Shown here piece by piece: positions 23,532 through 31,745 of a stretch of 33,107 nucleotides of DNA. Numbering within the stretch: position 1 is the stretch's first letter; every line of letters starts with the position of its first letter. The stretch is from NCBI RefSeq assembly GCF_021474425.1, contig NZ_JAKEIP010000079.1, positions 1-33,107 on the forward strand, given 5' to 3'. The DNA comes from Streptomyces muensis (GTDB taxonomy: Bacteria > Actinomycetota > Actinomycetes > Streptomycetales > Streptomycetaceae). The translations under genes and the position numbers were made by a program. The notes below the pieces were generated by a model that was given only the letters and a program-made list of their open reading frames with translations, was not told the DNA's origin and made no database searches.

Positions 23532-24079
23532 GCGTCCGCAAGATCGTGACCGTCGTCGAGGAGATCCGCGCCGAAGGCGGCCGCGCGCTCGACCGCCCGG
23601 CCCGGATCGCCGTCGTCGCAGCGGTGATCGAGAACCCCTGGGCCGGTCAGGGCTTCGTCGAGGACCTCACTCCCGGCATCGACGCACACGCCTCCGACCT
23701 CGGCGCGCTGCTGGCCCCGGCCGTGCTCGACGCGCTCGAAGCGCCCGCCGAGGCGTACGGCAAGGCTGCCATCGTGGGCCTGGACGGCGAGATCGAGCAC
23801 GGCTCGGGACTGATCCACACGCTCAAGTTCGGCGACCACTTCCGCAAGGCCGCGAACGCCACCACCCTGCTGCCCGCGGTCGAGAAGCGCGGTCCCGCCG
23901 GAGTGGTCTTCGACATCCCGCTGAAGCACATCACCGACGCCACGATCCGCTCGCACCACCAGACCGTCGAGGTCCGCCTCAGCGACGCCCCCCACCCGAA
24001 CGAGATCGTCATCGCGCTGGCCGCGGCCGCCCAGGGGCGCCCGCAGCAGCGTCTGGCGCCGCTCTCGACCGAGCAGTAG
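23528..24079 (+). CDS. DUF1185 (AA_synth) family protein, second paralogue
   Basis: 183 residues. It starts at ATG 23528, overlapping the previous stop, with GGAGG 9 bases upstream inside the first gene. Motifs parallel the first copy: RIAVVAAVIENPWAGQGFVE, AYGKAAIVGLDGEIEHGSGL, IRSHHQTVEVRLSDAPHPNE. The KAAIVG..GEIEH core and the SHxQT motif are identical in layout. This copy has a conserved internal region, RGPAGVVFDIPLKHITDATI, versus GETLVVPLWHKTHAS in the first. Function is unknown. I recall that a conserved hypothetical protein assists the final aldehyde dehydrogenase in Acinetobacter trigonelline catabolism, but cannot confirm it is this family. Confidence 0.88.
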   Translation: MSVRKIVTVVEEIRAEGGRALDRPARIAVVAAVIENPWAGQGFVEDLTPGIDAHASDLGALLAPAVLDALEAPAEAYGKAAIVGLDGEIEHGSGLIHTLKFGDHFRKAANATTLLPAVEKRGPAGVVFDIPLKHITDATIRSHHQTVEVRLSDAPHPNEIVIALAAAAQGRPQQRLAPLSTEQ

Positions 24080-24085
24080 GCATAC

Positions 24086-24817
24086 ATGAGCAAGCCCACC
24101 GTGGTGCTGCTGCACGGCGTAGGGCTCGACCACACCATGTGGGAGCCCACCGCCGCGCTCCTGGCCGACCGCTTCACCGTGATCACCCCCGACCTGCCGG
24201 GCCACGGCACGCGCCCGCCGGTGGACCAGGGAGTGATCCTCGCCGACCTGGCCGACGGCGTGGCCGATCAGATCCCCGACGGCTCGCACCTGGTCGGATT
24301 CTCGCTCGGCGCGCTCGTCGCACAGCACCTGGCGCTGCACCGCCCCCGGCTGGTGGCGACCCTGACCTCGGTCAGCTCGGTGTGCCGGCGTACCGCCGAG
24401 GAGCGGACCTCGGTCCTCGCCCGGCTGCGCGCCGCGGAGGCCGACTTCACGGCTGGCGCGACCGCGTCCCTGAAGCGCTGGTACGACGGTACGGACGTCG
24501 ACGCCGACCGGGTGGCCCGCACCGAGGCCACGCTGCTCGCCAATGACGTCGCCTCCTTCCTCGCCTGCTATCGCGTGTTCGCCTCGGCGGACGCGGAACT
24601 CGGGCCGCACCTGGGCCGCATCGCCGTACCCGCGCTGGCTGTGACGGGTGCGAACGATCCGGGCTCCACCCCGGAGATGACCCGCCGGCTCACCGCGGCG
24701 CTGCCCGACTGCCGGGCGGTCGTCGTCCCCGAGGCGCGTCACATGCTGCCCGTGGAGCGACCTCAGGCGCTGGTCGACTCCCTCACGACGTTCCTCGGAG
24801 AGTGTTCACATGTCTGA
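24086..24817 (+). CDS. Alpha/beta-fold hydrolase
   Basis: 243 residues. The oxyanion loop is LLHGVGLDHTMW (8-19), the nucleophile elbow GFSLG has Ser at about 73, the acid is Asp at about 191 (VTGANDPGST) and the base is His at about 219 (PEARHMLP). The order matches 3-oxoadipate enol-lactonase-like and carbon-carbon or amide-hydrolysing members. A cap region lies between about 120 and 160. In the operon it would hydrolyse a ring-opened lactone, ester or amide such as a formamide; this is inference from context. It starts 6 bp after the second DUF1185 gene with a weak AGG site and ends overlapping the aldehyde dehydrogenase start by 8 bases. Confidence 0.9.
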   Translation: MSKPTVVLLHGVGLDHTMWEPTAALLADRFTVITPDLPGHGTRPPVDQGVILADLADGVADQIPDGSHLVGFSLGALVAQHLALHRPRLVATLTSVSSVCRRTAEERTSVLARLRAAEADFTAGATASLKRWYDGTDVDADRVARTEATLLANDVASFLACYRVFASADAELGPHLGRIAVPALAVTGANDPGSTPEMTRRLTAALPDCRAVVVPEARHMLPVERPQALVDSLTTFLGECSHV

Positions 24818-26297
24818 CCTCACCACGTTGCAGCACTTCATCGGCGGGGCGCGAGTGGAGCCCGCGTCGGGCGAGTACTTCGAGAGCACCAACCCGGCCA
24901 CCCGCGAGACCCTCTACCGGGCCGCGCGCGGGAACTCCGCCGACGTCGGCAAGGCCGTGACGGCCGCGCGCAAGGCGTTCGAGGACCCGCGCTGGCGCGA
25001 CCTCAGCCAGACACGGCGCGGCCATCTGCTGCGGCGCCTGGGCGAGTTGATCGCCGAGAACGCCGAAGACCTGGCCCGCATGGAGACCCTGGACAACGGC
25101 AAGCTGCTCCGCGAGATGCGCGGTCAGCTGGCGACCCTGCCGGAGTACTACCACTACTACGCCGGACTGGCCGACAAGATCCACGGCGACTTCATCCCCA
25201 CCTCCGACCGCCAGGTGCTGAACTACACGGCCCGCGAGCCGCTCGGTGTGGTCGGGGCGATAACGCCCTGGAACTCACCGCTGACGTTGACCAGCAGCAA
25301 GCTGGCGCCCGCGCTCTGCGTCGGCAACACCGTCGTGATCAAGCCCTCGGAATACACCTCGGCCACGGTGCTCAGGCTCGCCGAGCTGGCCATCGAGGCG
25401 GGGTTCCCGCCGGGTGCGGTGAACGTCGTCACCGGGTTCGGCGCCGAGGCCGGGCAGGCCCTGGTCGACCACCGCGACCTCGCGAAGATCTCCTTCACCG
25501 GCAGCACCGCCACCGGGGCACGCATCGCCGCCGCGACCGCGAGCCGTTTCATCGGCTCCACCCTCGAACTCGGCGGCAAGTCACCCAACATCGTCTTCGA
25601 GGACGCGAACATCCCGAACGCCGCGATGGGCGTCGTCGCCGGCATCTTCGCCGCCGCCGGACAGACCTGCATCGCCGGCAGCCGGGTGTTCGCACACCGG
25701 TCCGTCTACGACGAACTGCTGGAGCGGGTCACCGAACGCGCCCGGACCATCGTCATCGGCGACCCCCTCGACGAGAAGACCGAACTGGGCCCGCTGGCCT
25801 TCGAGGACCAGCGCGACAAGGTGGCCGGGTACGTCGACCTCGGACGCGGCGAGGGCGCCCGGGTCCTCACCGGCGGCCGGGCCACCGACGGCGGCCTCGG
25901 CGGCTACTTCTACGAGCCCACCGTCCTCGTGGATGTCCACAACGACATGCGTGTCGTACGCGAGGAGATCTTCGGCCCCGTCCTGGCCATCATGCCCTTC
26001 GACACCGAGGACGAGGTCGTACGCCTGGCCAACGACACCGACTACGGCCTCGCGGCCGGCGTATGGACCACGAACCTCTCCCGGGCACACCGGATGGCGG
26101 CACGCCTGGACGCCGGGACCGTGTGGGTCAACACCTACCGGGCCATGTCGCCCATGTCACCGCGCCAGGGCTTCAAGACCAGCGGCGTCGGCGTCGAGCA
26201 CGGCACCGAGACGATCAAGGAATACACGCGGCTCAAGAGCGTCTGGATCAACACGAGCGAGGAGCCCGTGGCCGACCCGTTCACCATGCGGAGCTGA
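24810..26297 (+). CDS. NAD(P)-dependent aldehyde dehydrogenase
   Basis: 495 residues, full length for the superfamily. ITPWNSPL carries the oxyanion Asn155, FTGSTATGARIAAAT is the cofactor-binding turn, TLELGGKSPN holds the general base Glu253, and GQTCIAGSR the nucleophile Cys287. EEIFGPVLAIMPF and the C-terminal GFKTSGVGVEHGTETIKEYT are canonical. All catalytic residues are intact. It would oxidise a semialdehyde or hydroxylactone/aldehyde intermediate. It is the only aldehyde dehydrogenase of the locus, so it might serve more than one step. GGAGAG precedes ATG 24810 inside the hydrolase gene, indicating coupling. Confidence 0.94.
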   Translation: MSDLTTLQHFIGGARVEPASGEYFESTNPATRETLYRAARGNSADVGKAVTAARKAFEDPRWRDLSQTRRGHLLRRLGELIAENAEDLARMETLDNGKLLREMRGQLATLPEYYHYYAGLADKIHGDFIPTSDRQVLNYTAREPLGVVGAITPWNSPLTLTSSKLAPALCVGNTVVIKPSEYTSATVLRLAELAIEAGFPPGAVNVVTGFGAEAGQALVDHRDLAKISFTGSTATGARIAAATASRFIGSTLELGGKSPNIVFEDANIPNAAMGVVAGIFAAAGQTCIAGSRVFAHRSVYDELLERVTERARTIVIGDPLDEKTELGPLAFEDQRDKVAGYVDLGRGEGARVLTGGRATDGGLGGYFYEPTVLVDVHNDMRVVREEIFGPVLAIMPFDTEDEVVRLANDTDYGLAAGVWTTNLSRAHRMAARLDAGTVWVNTYRAMSPMSPRQGFKTSGVGVEHGTETIKEYTRLKSVWINTSEEPVADPFTMRS

Positions 26298-26308
26298 TCG
26301 GAGCCGAC

Positions 26309-26545
26309 ATGCCACAGGTCACCATCACCCTCGTCGAGGGCCGCACCCCTGAACAGATCCGGGACCTGATGCACGAGGTGCACAGCGCGGTCCTGCGCAC
26401 CGTGAACACCCGGCCCGAGCACATCCGCGTCGTCGTCCACGAGGTCCCACGGACGCACTGGGCCACCGGTGACGTCACCCTCACCGAGATGGACGCCGCC
26501 GGCACCTCGGCCCCCACCGCCCGACAACTTACGGAGCAGTCATGA
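26309..26545 (+). CDS. 4-oxalocrotonate tautomerase family protein
   Basis: 78 residues, start ATG 26309 with GGAG 5 bases upstream. After Met removal the catalytic Pro1 is exposed (MPQVTITLVEGRT). Arg11 and Arg39 of 4-oxalocrotonate tautomerase are both present at the same numbers (EGR and HIR). Position 50 is Trp instead of the usual Phe (RTHW). The size is close to the 62-residue family norm, with a C-terminal extension. It should form hexamers or trimers of dimers and interconvert enol/keto or double-bond isomers of an unsaturated acid. Its stop overlaps the next ATG as ATGA. Confidence 0.9.
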   Translation: MPQVTITLVEGRTPEQIRDLMHEVHSAVLRTVNTRPEHIRVVVHEVPRTHWATGDVTLTEMDAAGTSAPTARQLTEQS

Positions 26546-27585
26546 GGTTTTCCTTGTTCGTGCACATGGAGCGCTGGGACGAGGAGGTCAGCCACCGGCA
26601 GCTCTTCGAGAACCTCTCCGAACTCGCCCTGATGGCCGAGGCCGGCGGGTTCGGCACGGTGTGGATCGGCGAGCACCACGGGATGGAGTACACCATCTCC
26701 CCCAGCCCGATGCCGCTCCTCGCCCACCTCGCCGCGAAGACCTCCACCATCCGCCTGGGGGCCGGGACCATCATCGCCCCGTTCTGGGACCCGATCCGGG
26801 TCGCCGGTGAATGCGCGCTGCTCGACGTCATCAGCAACGGTCGCATGGAGGTCGGACTCGCCCGGGGTGCCTACCAGTTCGAGTTCGACCGACTGGCAGG
26901 CGGACTGCCTGCCGCCGACGGCGGAAAGCACCTGCGCGAACTCGTGCCCGCCGTGCGGGCGCTCTGGCAGGGCGACTACGCCCACGACGGCGAGATCTGG
27001 CAGTTCCCGACCTCGACCAGTGTGCCCAAGCCGGTGCAGCAGCCCACCCCGCCCATGTGGATCGCCGCCCGCGACCCCGCCTCCCACGACTTCGCGGTGG
27101 CACAGGGCTGCAACGTCATGGTCACCCCGCTGATGAAGGGCGACGAGGAGGTCGTCGCTCTGAAGGAGAAGTTCGACACCGCGGTGGCCAACCACCCGGA
27201 GGTGCCGCGCCCCGACCTGATGGTGCTGCGGCACACGCATGTCCACTCCTCCGACGAGCCCGAGGGCTGGCGTCCTGCAGCGGAGGCGATCAACCGCTTC
27301 TACCGGACCTTCGACGCCTGGTTCGGCAACAAGACCACGCCGACGAACGGCTTCCTGGAGCCCAGCCCGGAGTCGAAGTTCGAGGGCCGGCCGGAGTTCG
27401 AGCCGGAGTCGCTGCACAGGACCGCGATGATCGGCACTCCGGCCGAGGTCATCGAGCGACTGCGCGTCTATGAGGAGCTCGGCGTCGACGAGTACAGCTT
27501 CTGGATCGACAACAGCATGTCGCACCAGGACAAGCGCAAGTCCCTGGAGCTGTTCATCAAGGAAGTCGTGCCGACCTTCCAGTAA
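26542..27585 (+). CDS. Luciferase-like (LLM class) flavin-dependent monooxygenase
   Basis: 347 residues. Bacterial-luciferase TIM-barrel signatures are MRFSLFVHMERWDEEVSHRQ, GGFGTVWIGEHHGMEYTISP, RLGAGTIIAPFWDPIRVAGE and SNGRMEVGLARGAYQFEFDR. TAMIGTPAEVIERLRVYEEL is the usual C-terminal motif. No reductase domain is fused, so reduced FMN must come from elsewhere; the flavin reductase at 20072-20575 is the likely source. Relatives include pyridine and trigonelline ring-opening oxygenases and alkane or nitrilotriacetate oxygenases; the substrate here is not known. It is the last gene of the six-gene operon, and no clear terminator follows. Confidence 0.92.
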   Translation: MRFSLFVHMERWDEEVSHRQLFENLSELALMAEAGGFGTVWIGEHHGMEYTISPSPMPLLAHLAAKTSTIRLGAGTIIAPFWDPIRVAGECALLDVISNGRMEVGLARGAYQFEFDRLAGGLPAADGGKHLRELVPAVRALWQGDYAHDGEIWQFPTSTSVPKPVQQPTPPMWIAARDPASHDFAVAQGCNVMVTPLMKGDEEVVALKEKFDTAVANHPEVPRPDLMVLRHTHVHSSDEPEGWRPAAEAINRFYRTFDAWFGNKTTPTNGFLEPSPESKFEGRPEFEPESLHRTAMIGTPAEVIERLRVYEELGVDEYSFWIDNSMSHQDKRKSLELFIKEVVPTFQ

Positions 27586-28231
27586 GGGCTTGCCGGGAAT
27601 CACCGCGTGCTTTCGCAGGTAGAAACTGCTCGCGTCGCCCTTCCGGCTCGGGGGTTAATGTGCGGGTAAGGTCGCTGAGTTGTTTGCGGGACATGCCGGT
27701 CAGCTCGAGGTCCTGCAGGTCGTGAGTGAGTGAAAGTCTCGGCCGATCACTCGCGTTGCCGGGGGAGGCCCAGGGGTGATCGGTGATCCGCGGGGTGAAC
27801 GACGTAGTTCCAGTCTCCGTGTACGCGGTGGAGGGTCATCGGTGGTGTGCGCCGACCCGCGCTGTAGACCCGCCGGCACGGAGCCCAGCCGCAAGTCGAG
27901 GCACCGCTCGTCCAGAGGGCTGCACCACCGACGGAAACCCAACCGTCCGTTGCATTTGGCAGCTGCCCAACCAGTCCCTGCGCGGCAGATGCTGGGGCAC
28001 GAACTTCGAAATCGGTGGCGTACTCCAGCTGCCTCGTCACGTCACCACGGACAGTGCCGCACGGGGCGGCGGGCTCAGGCTTCCCCTGCCCCCAAGGTCT
28101 GTCCGAGGAGTCGAGCGGCGGGAGCCGGCAGGGCGCTTGACCGTCATGACAGATGCGACGAGCTCTCCCCGAGCGCCACTCGCGCGGCCGGCGGTGTGTG
28201 ACGGGAACTCGGCGCGGTCGTTGATCAAGGC
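27586..28231. other. Accessory stretch with transposase debris
   Basis: About 650 bases without an intact gene. On the minus strand around 27610-27720 a frame reads HDLQDLELTGMSRKQLSDLT then RTLTPEPEGRRE, which looks protein-like but was not assigned. A transposase-like ending lies at 27747-27839. The remainder shows no conserved coding signal. It separates the catabolic operon from the secreted-protein gene. Confidence 0.5.
27747..27839 (-). pseudogene. Transposase C-terminal scrap (ISAzo13-like)
   Basis: The last residues of a minus-strand frame read TLHRVHGDWNYVVHPADH. They resemble the HGDWNYT..P ending of ISAzo13/Rhodopirellula-type transposases. Only about 30 residues are recognisable and upstream similarity is lost. 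The family call is tentative. Confidence 0.35.
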
Positions 28232-28615
28232 ATGACTGCATCCAGGAAGATCGTCGCATGGATCGGGGCGACAGCCGCGGCTGTCGGCATCGCCTTCGCC
28301 GCGGGGCCACCCGCGGCGGCCGCCGGCAAGTGGTGCAACCACTCCGTCTGTATCGAGACCTACGACTCGGGCACCTACCTCGGCAGGGTGGAGGTGTCGG
28401 TCACCAACACCAACCAGCCCAACAGGATTTCCGCACGGGTGTGGACCACCAACGGGTGGAGCGCCCATACGAAGGCCGAGGACGTCGCCAAGTTCCGGAC
28501 CTACCGCGACCAGGCATACCCTCAACGCCACTTCCCCGCGGGCACCAGGCTGTGCGCGGAAGGCTTCCGCGGTGGCGCCAGTGTCGGCCTGCCCTGCGTG
28601 ACCATCACCGGCTGA
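28232..28615 (+). CDS. Small secreted protein, four cysteines
   Basis: 127 residues. The signal peptide is MTASRKIVAWIGATAAAVGI then AFAAGPPAAAAG, with cleavage after the alanine run near residue 31. The mature part of about 95 residues begins KWCNHSVCIETYDSGTYLGR and contains VEVSVTNTNQPNRISARVWT, with cysteines at both ends (WCNHSVC near the N-terminus; LCAEGF and LPCVTITG near the C-terminus), consistent with two disulphides around a beta-rich domain. I do not recognise the family. Start ATG 28232 has AAGG only two bases upstream, a weak site, but the signal peptide supports it. It may act extracellularly as a binding or inhibitory protein; no evidence beyond fold guess. Confidence 0.75.
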   Translation: MTASRKIVAWIGATAAAVGIAFAAGPPAAAAGKWCNHSVCIETYDSGTYLGRVEVSVTNTNQPNRISARVWTTNGWSAHTKAEDVAKFRTYRDQAYPQRHFPAGTRLCAEGFRGGASVGLPCVTITG

Positions 28616-28970
28616 TCCCCGCACGAAGCCGGCGATCCCTGACTCGTCTGCGTGCCCACCATCACGGCGGGCATGCCAGCGGTCAACGGCCACGCAAGAG
28701 ACGTGCCGACCTCGGTCGTCCAGTGGCAGTCGGCCGGGATGGCGCGGACACGCCGCTGCCCGACCGGCAGCCACGGCTCGATCCGCCCCACAGGTCGTCC
28801 GGCACCATCCACGGCGGACCGTTCCCCTTCCCCCATCACTCGTGCAACGAGCCGGCCCGGGAGGGGATATGGCGACGACGACCAGGCTATCCATTGGCTG
28901 TTCTCACTCCCGCAGCTGACGGCCTGGAATTAGGGTGCGGTCGGCTGAACTGGGGTGATAGGTAAGCGAT
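28616..28970. other. Intergenic region, nothing recognised
   Basis: About 355 bases. No convincing coding frame, hairpin or promoter pair was found. The weak purine run GGTAAGCG just before GTG 28971 is the only translation signal. Confidence 0.5.
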
Positions 28971-29732
28971 GTGACAGAGAGTCTTGAGTATTCCGCCCTG
29001 CTGCAATTGATCGACCAGCGGTCGGCCGCGTTCCGGAGTGCGGTTGCCGCCGCGCCCAGCCTTGACGCACCGGTGCCGTCCTGCCCCGAGTGGACGTTGT
29101 TCGATCTGGTGCAGCACCTGGGTACGGGCCAGCGGTGGTGGGCAGCGATCGTTGCCGCGGGTCCGGCCGAGGCTCCGCCGGCCAAGGGTGCTGCGGAGGT
29201 GCCGCGCGAACTCGAGGCGCTGCTGGCCTGGTACGCCGAGTCGAACGAGCTGCTGCTGAGTGCACTGCGCGAGGCCGGCCCGGAGCGCGAGTGCTGGACG
29301 TGGTGGGGCGCCGGCGTGTCGCCGGCGAATGCCTGGGGCGTTGCCCGGCGCCGGGTGCACGAGGTGCTGGTGCACACCTACGACGCCCAGCTCGCCGCAG
29401 GCGCCGTGCAGCCGATGCCGGCGGACGTCGCGATCGACGGCGTGGCCGAGTTTCTCGACACCTGCAACTCCACCCCGACGGCCTGGCCGCACGAGGCCGC
29501 CACCATCCACTACCACGCCGCCGAGGGCCGCTCTTGGCTCCTCACGCTGGACGGCACCGGCGCCTGGCCCGCACCCCTCACGGACAACGCCCCGCCCGCC
29601 TCCGCCTCGGCCACGGGCACGGCCGAGCAACTGCTCCTCTTCGTCTGGGGCCGCCTCTCGCTGAGCGACCTGAAGATCGAGGGCGACCAGCGGGTGTTCG
29701 AGCAGCTGATCGCCTGGGAGCCCGAGGAGTAA
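28971..29732 (+). CDS. Mycothiol-dependent maleylpyruvate isomerase family protein
   Basis: 253 residues, start GTG 28971. The N-terminal MDMPI/DinB-like four-helix domain shows FRSAVAAAPSLDAPVPSCPE and WTLFDLVQHLGTGQRWWAAI, with the metal-ligand His in VQHLG. ANAWGVARRRVHEVLVHTYD supplies the second His pair. The C-terminal domain (about 160-250) includes ATIHYHAAEGRSWLLTLDGT and LLFVWGRLSLSDLKIEGDQ. Members use mycothiol, the actinobacterial thiol, for isomerisation or detoxification; many have unknown substrates. It is transcribed alone. Confidence 0.88.
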   Translation: MTESLEYSALLQLIDQRSAAFRSAVAAAPSLDAPVPSCPEWTLFDLVQHLGTGQRWWAAIVAAGPAEAPPAKGAAEVPRELEALLAWYAESNELLLSALREAGPERECWTWWGAGVSPANAWGVARRRVHEVLVHTYDAQLAAGAVQPMPADVAIDGVAEFLDTCNSTPTAWPHEAATIHYHAAEGRSWLLTLDGTGAWPAPLTDNAPPASASATGTAEQLLLFVWGRLSLSDLKIEGDQRVFEQLIAWEPEE

Positions 29733-29840
29733 CCAGTCAATGCCGCCGGCGAACGGCGTCGATGACGTCCCCAGCCCGGACAAGGCCGACCAGGGCCCGG
29801 TACTGCAAGACAGCGCGCCTCGCGCGGTGGCCGACCGCCG

Positions 29841-29993
29841 AAGTTCGATCCGCAGGACTACAGGGCTCGGCACGCGGTCGAGTGGGGCATCAATCGCCTC
29901 AAGAGGCATCGGGCCGTGGCCACGAGGTACGACACGCTCGCGGTCCGCTACGAAGCCACCGTCCTCGTCGCGGCCATCAACGAATGGCTGTGA
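29841..29993 (+). pseudogene. IS5-family transposase, C-terminal fragment
   Basis: Fifty codons read KFDPQDYRARHAVEWGINRL then KRHRAVATRYDTLAVRYEAT and VLVAAINEWL before a TGA. This is the classical ending of an IS5-type transposase (catalytic Glu in AVEWGINRLK). The rest of the gene is absent. The remaining bases of 29733-30221 show no other gene. Confidence 0.7.
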
Positions 29994-30221
29994 GAAGCCG
30001 TGCATGAACTGCCGAAAGACGGCTTCTGCGGCTGTCGGGCAGTTTCGGTCGTTGGAGATCGGGAGGGAACGCGGTCGAACGAAGGCTGCTGAATGTCCGG
30101 CGCGGGCTGGCGAGGTTTCGGTCCGCTCGGGTGGCCATGGGGATGCGGGCGAACCCTTCAAGGGCCGCGTCACCGATGCCGAACCGGGCTCGAGCATCCG
30201 CTGAGGGTGATCAGCTGGATC

Positions 30222-30338
30222 ATGAGAGCCCGCCGCAACGTCCGAGAGTACGAGCGCCTTCCCCAACACGGCGAGGCACACATCTCGTGGACTCTCATCA
30301 CCTTGATGACACGGCGGTTCGCCAAACCAGTCAAGGCG
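30222..30338 (+). pseudogene. Transposase C-terminal fragment (IS5-like, different lineage)
   Basis: A 39-codon stretch reads MRARRNVREYERLPQHGEAH then ISWTLITLMTRRFAKPVKA. VRDYERLPQHSEA...ITLMTRRL is the standard end of another IS5 subgroup in Streptomyces. It is a second, unrelated scrap within 250 bp of the first, showing repeated IS visits. Nothing else is seen between it and the next gene at 30528. Confidence 0.6.
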
Positions 30339-30527
30339 CGGGCCATCGCCCCTCCAGCGGACAGGTCTCCGGAGCCTCGACCAGTGCGGAGCGGTGCCGG
30401 CTCGGATGCGATTCGGCTGTCCCCGGCGCCGTTGCGCTGCGCGAACCATGCGCCTGACTGCATAACGACCTGCGGAGGAAGGCTCACCTGTCGGCATGAC
30501 CCGCCAGTCCCAAGGCGTTGGCGCCCT

Positions 30528-31505
30528 TCAACCTGCCGGGTGCGGTTGTGCGGGCGGCTTCGGAGCGTGGGACCAACGGACGGGGTGGCCGTCGGGGCCC
30601 TCAGTGAGCCAGGATCCGTCGCCCAGGGGCACCAGCTCGTACGGGTTGCTCACCTCGACGGCGAATTCGCCGCCGAGCGTGCCTGTGCGTACGTCGACCA
30701 GGTGGTGGCGGAACCACTCCTCCTCGTCCTGGCTCTCACCGCCCAGGGTGACGACGGCCATGTCGTCGGTCAGGTAGCCGCCACTCCATTCCACGAAGCA
30801 CTCCTCCAGGTCGTACCCGAAGGCCTCGACGGGGAGGGTGAAAAGCACGTCCCCGTCGGGGTGGGCGTGAAAGGCGACGTCCGCCTGATCGTGGTCGACG
30901 GTCATGAACTGCTTCCCGGACGGCGCCAGGTCGATCAGGCAGCGATCCGACCATGGGTACGTCACGAACTCCGGCTCTCCACCCACCCCGACCGTACCCC
31001 GGACAATGACGGAGCCGTCCTGGCCCTCACCGATGTCGAGGTAGACGCTGCCGTCCGCGGGGTGCACGTGGTGGCCGGCGCCGTGCCCGACCGTCCCCAG
31101 CTCCCGGCGGGCGAGGATCACACCGCTCTCCGCGTCGTGCACGACCCACTGATCTCCGCCACCGCGTCCCGCCATCGCGTCCGGACGGTAGACCCACACC
31201 GTTCGGCCGTCCAAAGACAGCGCACACCCGGGCCGATGGCCATGGCGTACGTCAGAGTGCGGCTCGAAGTCCGAAGCCCACACGAGGTCGCCGGCACGCG
31301 TGAGGCAGACGACACCGTTCAGCGTCGTATACACGACCTGCGCCAGATCGTGCCGGACCACCGACTCCACGACCTCGTCGCCGGCACGCGGCTGGATGAC
31401 CGCGGCGGGCTCCAGCGTCCCGCAGGCACTGGAGTCCACGACGTAGGCGTGGATCTTGCCGTCGCGGTGGCGCGTGATGACCTTCGGTGTCGACGCAGGA
31501 CTCAT
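30528..31505 (-). CDS. Hypothetical protein, probable beta-propeller
   Basis: 325 residues, start ATG 31505 (no strong ribosome binding site). Repeated blade-like segments of about 45 residues end in short strands: VVYTTLNGVVCLTRAGDLVW, ALSLDGRTVWVYRPDAMAGR, WVVHDAESGVILARRELGTV, DGSVYLDIGEGQDGSVIVRG, DVRTGTLGGEFAVEVSNPYE. The spacing suggests a WD40/quinoprotein-type propeller of six or seven blades. No signal peptide is visible, so it is cytoplasmic. No catalytic motif was found. Similar Streptomyces genes are annotated hypothetical. It is transcribed alone, convergent with the accessory region on its left. Confidence 0.8.
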   Translation of the reverse strand: MSPASTPKVITRHRDGKIHAYVVDSSACGTLEPAAVIQPRAGDEVVESVVRHDLAQVVYTTLNGVVCLTRAGDLVWASDFEPHSDVRHGHRPGCALSLDGRTVWVYRPDAMAGRGGGDQWVVHDAESGVILARRELGTVGHGAGHHVHPADGSVYLDIGEGQDGSVIVRGTVGVGGEPEFVTYPWSDRCLIDLAPSGKQFMTVDHDQADVAFHAHPDGDVLFTLPVEAFGYDLEECFVEWSGGYLTDDMAVVTLGGESQDEEEWFRHHLVDVRTGTLGGEFAVEVSNPYELVPLGDGSWLTEGPDGHPVRWSHAPKPPAQPHPAG

Positions 31506-31745
31506 CCGCTGAGGCTAACCCCCAGGTCAGGCCGACTGATATCCGGGGGCATGCAGGCCGAACAAGGTATCGCTGGCCGGCTATCGCGCTCAGGCTCATG
31601 AACGCCCCCTCGTTGCGCAGCCTTTCGCAGCGGACGACAAGGGTTCGTTCACAGCTTCTTAAACGGCTGTGCTGGGACAAACAAAGACCTCTGCTGTCAG
31701 CCAAGATTGCCCCACGTCCCATGACATGGGCGGCAGGATAGTTCC

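Noticed and set aside
23372..24742. 456-residue minus-strand open frame over DUF1185-2 and the hydrolase
   Set aside because: Shadow of two genes with clear catalytic motifs and coupled starts on the plus strand.
30007..30044. AACTGCC/GGCAGTT inverted repeat after the IS5 fragment
   Set aside because: Seven-base stem with a 24-base loop and no T tract; too weak to call a terminator.
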